Shown piece after piece: positions 59,514-64,000 of a DNA stretch of 64,000 nucleotides (within the stretch, counting starts at the first letter, position 1; each line of letters begins with the position of its first letter). The notes under the pieces were generated by a model. The model worked only from the letters and a program-made list of their open reading frames with translations, ran no database searches and was not told the DNA's origin. The position numbers were made by a program, and so were the translations under genes. This DNA is from CAZVNZ01 sp964628515 (GTDB lineage: Bacteria > Bacillota > Clostridia > Christensenellales > Christensenellaceae): the NCBI GenBank assembly GCA_964628515.1, contig CAZVNZ010000013.1, positions 1-64,000 of the forward strand. The letters are read 5' to 3'.

Positions 59514-62500
59514 TCAATCAAAATCTAAATCGTCAACATCAAGGATATTATCTTCTAAATCTATATCCTCTACCACATCGTCAAGATCGTCAAAATTAAC
59601 GTCGTCATCGTCTAACATATCGATGTCGTCTAAATCGAGCTCGTCAATATCTTCTATGATCATCTCGGAAGCATCAAATTCTGCGCCTTCTTCCATTGGT
59701 AAGTCCTCCACTCCTGCAATGTTTATATCCATAAGCATTTCGTCGTCTATGGTTTCTTTTATTGCAACTTCCCCTCTGTCTTCGGAAATAACTTTAATAT
59801 CTAATCCCAAGCTTTGCATTTCCTTAATAAGTACCTTAAAGGATTCGGGTACTCCCGGCTCGGGTATGTTTTCTCCTTTTACGATAGATTCGTAAGTTTT
59901 TACACGGCCAATAACATCGTCCGATTTAACCGTGAGAATTTCTTGCAATGTGTTTGACGCACCGTATGCCTCAAGTGCCCAAACTTCCATCTCTCCAAAA
60001 CGTTGACCGCCAAATTGCGCTTTACCGCCAAGAGGTTGTTGGGTAACGAGAGAGTATGGCCCTGTGGAACGTGCGTGGATTTTGTCGTCTACCAAGTGAG
60101 CAAGTTTAAGTATGTACATATAGCCTACCGTAACTCTATTTTCAAAGGGCTCTCCGCTTCTGCCGTCGTACAGTACCGTTTTTCCGTCTCTGGAAAGTCC
60201 GCTTTTTTCTAAGAGTTCTTCTATATCCTCCTCTGTTGCGCCGTCAAAAACGGGGGTGGCAATCTCTATGCCAAGAGCTCTTGCCGCCATGCCTAAATGC
60301 ACCTCTAACACCTGCCCGATATTCATACGGGAAGGCACGCCAAGAGGGTTTAGCACAACATCTAAGGGTGTGCCGTCCGGCAAATATGGCATATCCTCCA
60401 CAGGCATTACCCTTGAAATAACACCTTTGTTGCCATGACGTCCTGCCATTTTATCCCCAACGGAAATTTTTCTTTTTTGAGCAATGTATACACGCACAAG
60501 TTTGTTTACTCCTGCCGTAAGCTCGTCTTTGTTTTCTCTTGTAAATACCTTTACATCTACGATAATACCGCCTTCTCCGTGAGGAACTCTAAGGGAGGTA
60601 TCTCTTACTTCTCTTGCTTTTTCTCCAAATATGGCTCTAAGCAGTCGCTCTTCTGCCGTAAGTTCCGTTTCTCCCTTTGGAGTAACTTTGCCCACAAGAA
60701 TATCTCCGCTTCTGACTTCTGCGCCAATGCGAATTATACCCTTTGCATCTAAATCTTTAAGTGCGTCCTCGCCCACGTTTGGAATGTCTCTTGTAATTTC
60801 TTCCGGCCCTAATTTAGTGTCCCTTGCCTCCGCCTCGTATTCTTCAATATGAATGGAAGTAAACACATCGTCTTTAACAAGCCTTTCGGAAAGTAAAATA
60901 GCATCCTCGTAGTTGTAGCCTTCCCATGTCATGAAACCTACAAGCACGTTTTTGCCAAGCGCCATCTCCCCTTTATCCGTAGAAGGTCCGTCTGCAATTA
61001 CCTGACCTTGGGTGATGCTTTGCCCTCTGTGTACAATGGGTAGTTGGTTTATACAAGTACCTTGGTTGGAGCGGGCAAACTTAATTAAGTTATGCTCGCT
61101 AACCGTATTGTCGTCGTTGTCTATTACTATTTTTTTTGCTGTAACACTCCTTACAACACCGTTTTTTTCTGCTATTACAAGCACTCCGGAGTCGTAGGCG
61201 GCTTTGTACTCCATACCTGTGCCCACCACGGGTGCCTCGGGTATTAAAAGGGGTACCGCCTGTCTTTGCATGTTAGAGCCCATAAGCGCTCTGTTAGCAT
61301 CATCATTCTCCAAAAATGGAATTAATGCTGTTGCCACGGATACAAGCTGTTGAGGGGAAACGTCCATTAAGTCCACTTCTTCTCTGTGCGCTTCTACAAA
61401 TTGGTCTCGAATACGGCACATTACACGCTCGTGAACAAACTGCCCGTTTTCGTCTATAGGCTCGTTTGCTTGGGCTACGATTAAGTCGTCCTCTTCGTGC
61501 GCCGTCATATATTTAACATCGTTTGTAACTACATTGCGTTTTTTGTCTATTATTCTAAAGGGTGTCTCTATAAAACCGTACTCGTTTACACGTGCATAGG
61601 TGGACAGAGAACCGATAAGACCGATGTTTGGACCTTCGGGAGTTTCTATTGGGCACATTCTGCCGTAATGTGAATGGTGAACGTCTCTAACCTCGAAACT
61701 TGCCCTGTCTCTGTTAAGACCGCCCGGTCCTAAGGCTGATAATCTTCTTTTGTGGGTAAGCTCTGCTAATGGGTTTGTTTGATCCATAAACTGAGAAAGC
61801 TGAGAACTACCGAAAAACTCCTTAATAGCCGCCGTTACCGGACGTATATTAATTAAGTTGGAGGGAGTTGCAACATCCATATCCTGTATGGACATCCTCT
61901 CCCTTACTACCCTTTCTAACCTTGTTAAACCTACTCGAATTTGGTTTTGCAAAAGCTCTCCTACCGAGCGCAAACGTCTGTTGCCTAAGTGGTCTATATC
62001 GTCTGTGTTGCCCACTTTGTACTTTAAGCCAAGGAAATAACTTACGGTTGCAAAAATATCCTCCACAATAATATGCTTTGGAATTAATATGTGCAGGTTT
62101 TCTTTCAGCACTTCTTTTAGCTTGTTTTTATCTGCGCCAAACTCGTCTAAAATACCTTTAAACGCAGGATAGTACACCTTTTCGTTGATGCCTGCATCCA
62201 TTGGGTTAAACTTTAAATGAGCGGAGGCATCCACAAAGTGATTACCCCTTACACGTAAAATACTGCCCTCGATGTCTATATCTACAACATTAACTCCGGC
62301 ATTTTCGATTTCTAAGGCTTTTTTATCCGAGATTACCTCCCCTTTGGCGCATAAAAGCTCTCCCGTTTCCTCGTTTATTACGTTGTCTGCCGCAATTCTG
62401 CCCGAAATACGTGTGGAAATTGCAAGTTTTTCGTTGTATTTGTATCTGCCCACCCTTGCTAAGTCGTAACGTTTCGGGTCAAAAAACAGTGCGCCTATTA

Positions 62501-63254
62501 AAATATTTGCACTTTCCACCGTTGGTGGCTCGCCCGGACGCAAACGTTTGTATATTTCTAATAATCCCTCGTCCTTGTTAGTCGTGTTATCCTTTTTTAA
62601 TGTTACTTCTATGTTTTCGTCGTCCCCGAAAGCCGTACGTATTTCCGTGTTAGAGCCCATGCCCATTGCACGTAAAAATACTGTTGCAGGTAGTTTTCTT
62701 GTTCTGTCTACACGTATAAACATACAGTCGTTGGAGTCCGTTTCAAATTCTATCCACGCACCTCTGTTTGGTATTACGGTAGAGCTAAATAAATCCTTGC
62801 CTGCTTTGTCTTTGGTATCTGTAAAGTACACCCCGGGAGAACGCACTAACTGGGAAACGATTACACGCTCCGCACCGTTAATGATGAATGTGCCCTTTTC
62901 CGTCATTAAGGGGAAATCTCCCATAAAAACTTCCTGCTCTTTTACCTCTCCCGTTTCTTTGTTAAGCAAACGTACTTTAACTCTTAGTGGGGCGGCATAG
63001 TTTACATCTCTCTCTTTACATTCCTCTACGGAATATTTGGATGTTTTTACACTTTGGTAATCTACAAATTCCAAAACAAGATTTTCAGAATAATCAACAA
63101 TAGGGGAAATATCTTTTAATACTTCTCCCAGTCCATCATCTAAAAATCTTTGGTACGAGTTTTTTTGGATTTCGATTAAGTCCGGCATGTCCAGAACTTT
63201 TCGGATATTAGAAAAGCTCTCTCTCTTCTTGGTTCCAAACTTAACTTCATTCAT
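59514..63254 (-). CDS. rpoB: RNA polymerase beta subunit
   Basis: 1246 residues. The rifampicin-binding region SSQLSQFMDQTNPLAELTHKRRLSALGPGG has the usual sensitive-type residues of Firmicutes; the KMAGRHGNKG and active-site segments are intact. The last 60 or so residues form a very acidic tail made of Asp/Glu/Leu/Ile repeats (positions 59517-59702), longer than in B. subtilis. AGGAG lies 13 bases before the ATG. It is not preceded by rplJ-rplL as usual; its own promoter is at 63427-63399. Confidence 0.98.
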   Translation of the reverse strand: MNEVKFGTKKRESFSNIRKVLDMPDLIEIQKNSYQRFLDDGLGEVLKDISPIVDYSENLVLEFVDYQSVKTSKYSVEECKERDVNYAAPLRVKVRLLNKETGEVKEQEVFMGDFPLMTEKGTFIINGAERVIVSQLVRSPGVYFTDTKDKAGKDLFSSTVIPNRGAWIEFETDSNDCMFIRVDRTRKLPATVFLRAMGMGSNTEIRTAFGDDENIEVTLKKDNTTNKDEGLLEIYKRLRPGEPPTVESANILIGALFFDPKRYDLARVGRYKYNEKLAISTRISGRIAADNVINEETGELLCAKGEVISDKKALEIENAGVNVVDIDIEGSILRVRGNHFVDASAHLKFNPMDAGINEKVYYPAFKGILDEFGADKNKLKEVLKENLHILIPKHIIVEDIFATVSYFLGLKYKVGNTDDIDHLGNRRLRSVGELLQNQIRVGLTRLERVVRERMSIQDMDVATPSNLINIRPVTAAIKEFFGSSQLSQFMDQTNPLAELTHKRRLSALGPGGLNRDRASFEVRDVHHSHYGRMCPIETPEGPNIGLIGSLSTYARVNEYGFIETPFRIIDKKRNVVTNDVKYMTAHEEDDLIVAQANEPIDENGQFVHERVMCRIRDQFVEAHREEVDLMDVSPQQLVSVATALIPFLENDDANRALMGSNMQRQAVPLLIPEAPVVGTGMEYKAAYDSGVLVIAEKNGVVRSVTAKKIVIDNDDNTVSEHNLIKFARSNQGTCINQLPIVHRGQSITQGQVIADGPSTDKGEMALGKNVLVGFMTWEGYNYEDAILLSERLVKDDVFTSIHIEEYEAEARDTKLGPEEITRDIPNVGEDALKDLDAKGIIRIGAEVRSGDILVGKVTPKGETELTAEERLLRAIFGEKAREVRDTSLRVPHGEGGIIVDVKVFTRENKDELTAGVNKLVRVYIAQKRKISVGDKMAGRHGNKGVISRVMPVEDMPYLPDGTPLDVVLNPLGVPSRMNIGQVLEVHLGMAARALGIEIATPVFDGATEEDIEELLEKSGLSRDGKTVLYDGRSGEPFENRVTVGYMYILKLAHLVDDKIHARSTGPYSLVTQQPLGGKAQFGGQRFGEMEVWALEAYGASNTLQEILTVKSDDVIGRVKTYESIVKGENIPEPGVPESFKVLIKEMQSLGLDIKVISEDRGEVAIKETIDDEMLMDINIAGVEDLPMEEGAEFDASEMIIEDIDELDLDDIDMLDDDDVNFDDLDDVVEDIDLEDNILDVDDLDFD

Positions 63255-63398
63255 ACTAAAAATTCAACTCCTATATATAAAAAATGTTTTTTTACTCTAT
63301 AATTCTCACTAACCGCATAACCACCCCTAAAATTACATCTTTTTATAATTGAAATTAAGACATAACACGGCATTATACATATGCTAATGCAGTTTACT

Positions 63399-63427
63399 AT
63401 ATTATCATAAGGAAGTCAATATGTCAA
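63399..63427 (-). promoter_or_regulatory. rpoBC promoter
   Basis: On the minus strand: perfect TTGACA (63427-63422), 17-base spacer and TAATAT (63404-63399), with an overlapping GATAAT at 15 bases. It would give a 5' leader of about 135 bases. This is the only good promoter in the 232-base spacer. Confidence 0.65.
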
Positions 63428-63486
63428 CAGTTTTTTTTAGGATTTTAAAAAAAATTATTAAAATTGATAAATTGGCAAGTGGCAGA

Positions 63487-64000
63487 TTAGGGCATTGTGT
63501 TTGCGTCATAAATTTCGTATCTGTTTCTGCCCTTTTGTTTCGCGCTGTACATTGCTTTGTCCGCTTTAATAATAAAGTCCGTCTCCGCTTTTTTGGTAAT
63601 ATCCGTAGGTATTGCACAATAAATTCCTTGAGAAATGGAAATAAATTTATCCGCCAAACTAAAATCGTGAGGAATTTTTAAAATGTCCACCGCCACTTTA
63701 ATCTTTTTTGCCACATTAATACCGCCGTTTAAATCGGTATCCGGCAGTAAAATTAAAATTTCCTCTCCACCGTAACGGCACACAACATCCATATTGCTTC
63801 TAAGCACGGATTTTATGCTTGCGCACACCGAGGTTATTACGTCGTCCCCCATTTTATGCCCATAGTTATCGTTGTAATTTTTAAAGTAGTCAATATCTGC
63901 CATTATTGCGCAAAGTGGCTGTTTTTTTGTGCAACATTCCCTAATTACTTTAGGAAAGATTATCTCTAAATAGCGCCTGTTGTATAACTGTGTAAGTGGG
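63487..64000 (-). CDS. GGDEF-domain protein (diguanylate cyclase), 5' end outside window
   Basis: About 170 residues are visible; the frame stays open to base 64000, so the N terminus (including any sensor domain) is missing. The GGDEF fold starts with PLTQLYNRRYLE (just inside the end), then IMADIDYFKNYNDNYGHKMGDD with the metal aspartate, the active loop CRYGGEEILILLP, and KADKAMYSAKQKGRNRYE at the C terminus. GGEE is catalytically competent; the phenylalanine after it is isoleucine. The arginine of the inhibitory RxxD site is serine, so feedback by c-di-GMP is probably absent. It would make c-di-GMP. An internal ATG at 63903 is not the real start. Confidence 0.9.
   Translation of the reverse strand, partial: PLTQLYNRRYLEIIFPKVIRECCTKKQPLCAIMADIDYFKNYNDNYGHKMGDDVITSVCASIKSVLRSNMDVVCRYGGEEILILLPDTDLNGGINVAKKIKVAVDILKIPHDFSLADKFISISQGIYCAIPTDITKKAETDFIIKADKAMYSAKQKGRNRYEIYDANTMP

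Overview
The window looks like a chromosomal segment of a low-GC, strictly anaerobic, Gram-positive-type bacterium of the class Clostridia; I cannot place it in a family. The evidence is: an NAD-linked [FeFe]-hydrogenase of the HndABCD type plus a second hydrogenase-like protein; a reversed rubrerythrin and a desulfoferrodoxin instead of catalase; several lipoproteins; IreB-RuvX-DUF1292 in the order usual for Firmicutes; a CIRCE operator before groESL; a sporulation-type sigma factor; and rpoBC followed by an L7Ae protein, S12, S7, EF-G and EF-Tu. Shine-Dalgarno sites are mostly strong AGGAGG-like sequences.

Layout. 1-5.5 kb: small accessory proteins (VOC, TfoX-N, a WYL regulator), leuB alone, and a divergent TIM-barrel/HD/DUF1801 operon. 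5.6 kb: an initiator tRNA with its own promoter and terminator. 5.7-8.3 kb: a lipoprotein that fuses a flavodoxin to an aldo-keto reductase, with a divergent LysR gene. 8.3-15.7 kb: a CUT2 (LsrACDB/Rbs-like) ABC importer co-directional with a URO-D-family protein and an AraC regulator. 15.9-18.7 kb: rubrerythrin, an aldehyde dehydrogenase and desulfoferrodoxin, with three tandem terminators between the convergent genes. 18.7-23.8 kb: cls-pyrB-pyrI-argF-dgt. 23.9-26.3 kb: an ApgM-like phosphomutase (or proposed homoserine kinase) with a stand-alone trpB. 26.5-28.3 kb: a small lipoprotein and a two-domain flavoprotein.

28.3-33.1 kb (minus strand): ireB-ruvX-DUF1292, iscS-iscU, nrdR-pgeF and a short sigma factor. 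33.3-37.8 kb: a DMT transporter and purB-GT2-cinA. 38-47 kb: a long minus-strand hydrogenase block. It opens with a dCMP deaminase, then a signalling-like set (DRTGG, HATPase, sensory-type hydrogenase, DRTGG, PHP), then hndA-HATPase-hndB-hndC-hydA and a chagasin-like lipoprotein. 47.2-49.3 kb: groESL. 49.3-50.1 kb: a YdcF-like protein. 50.3-63.3 kb: the rpoBC/str block. 63.5 kb to the end: a GGDEF protein that runs off the window.

How it fits together. The hydrogenase block is the metabolic centre: a soluble complex that would exchange electrons between NAD(P)H, ferredoxin and H2, next to what looks like a dedicated sensing module. The iscSU pair, rubrerythrin and desulfoferrodoxin serve the iron-sulfur and oxygen-protection needs of such a cell. 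The most interesting parts are the hydrogenase-associated module, the URO-D/CUT2/AraC locus, the flavodoxin-AKR lipoprotein and the unknown zinc-ribbon membrane protein inside the rpoC-rpsL block. All functional calls come from reading motifs and gene order; no database search was possible.
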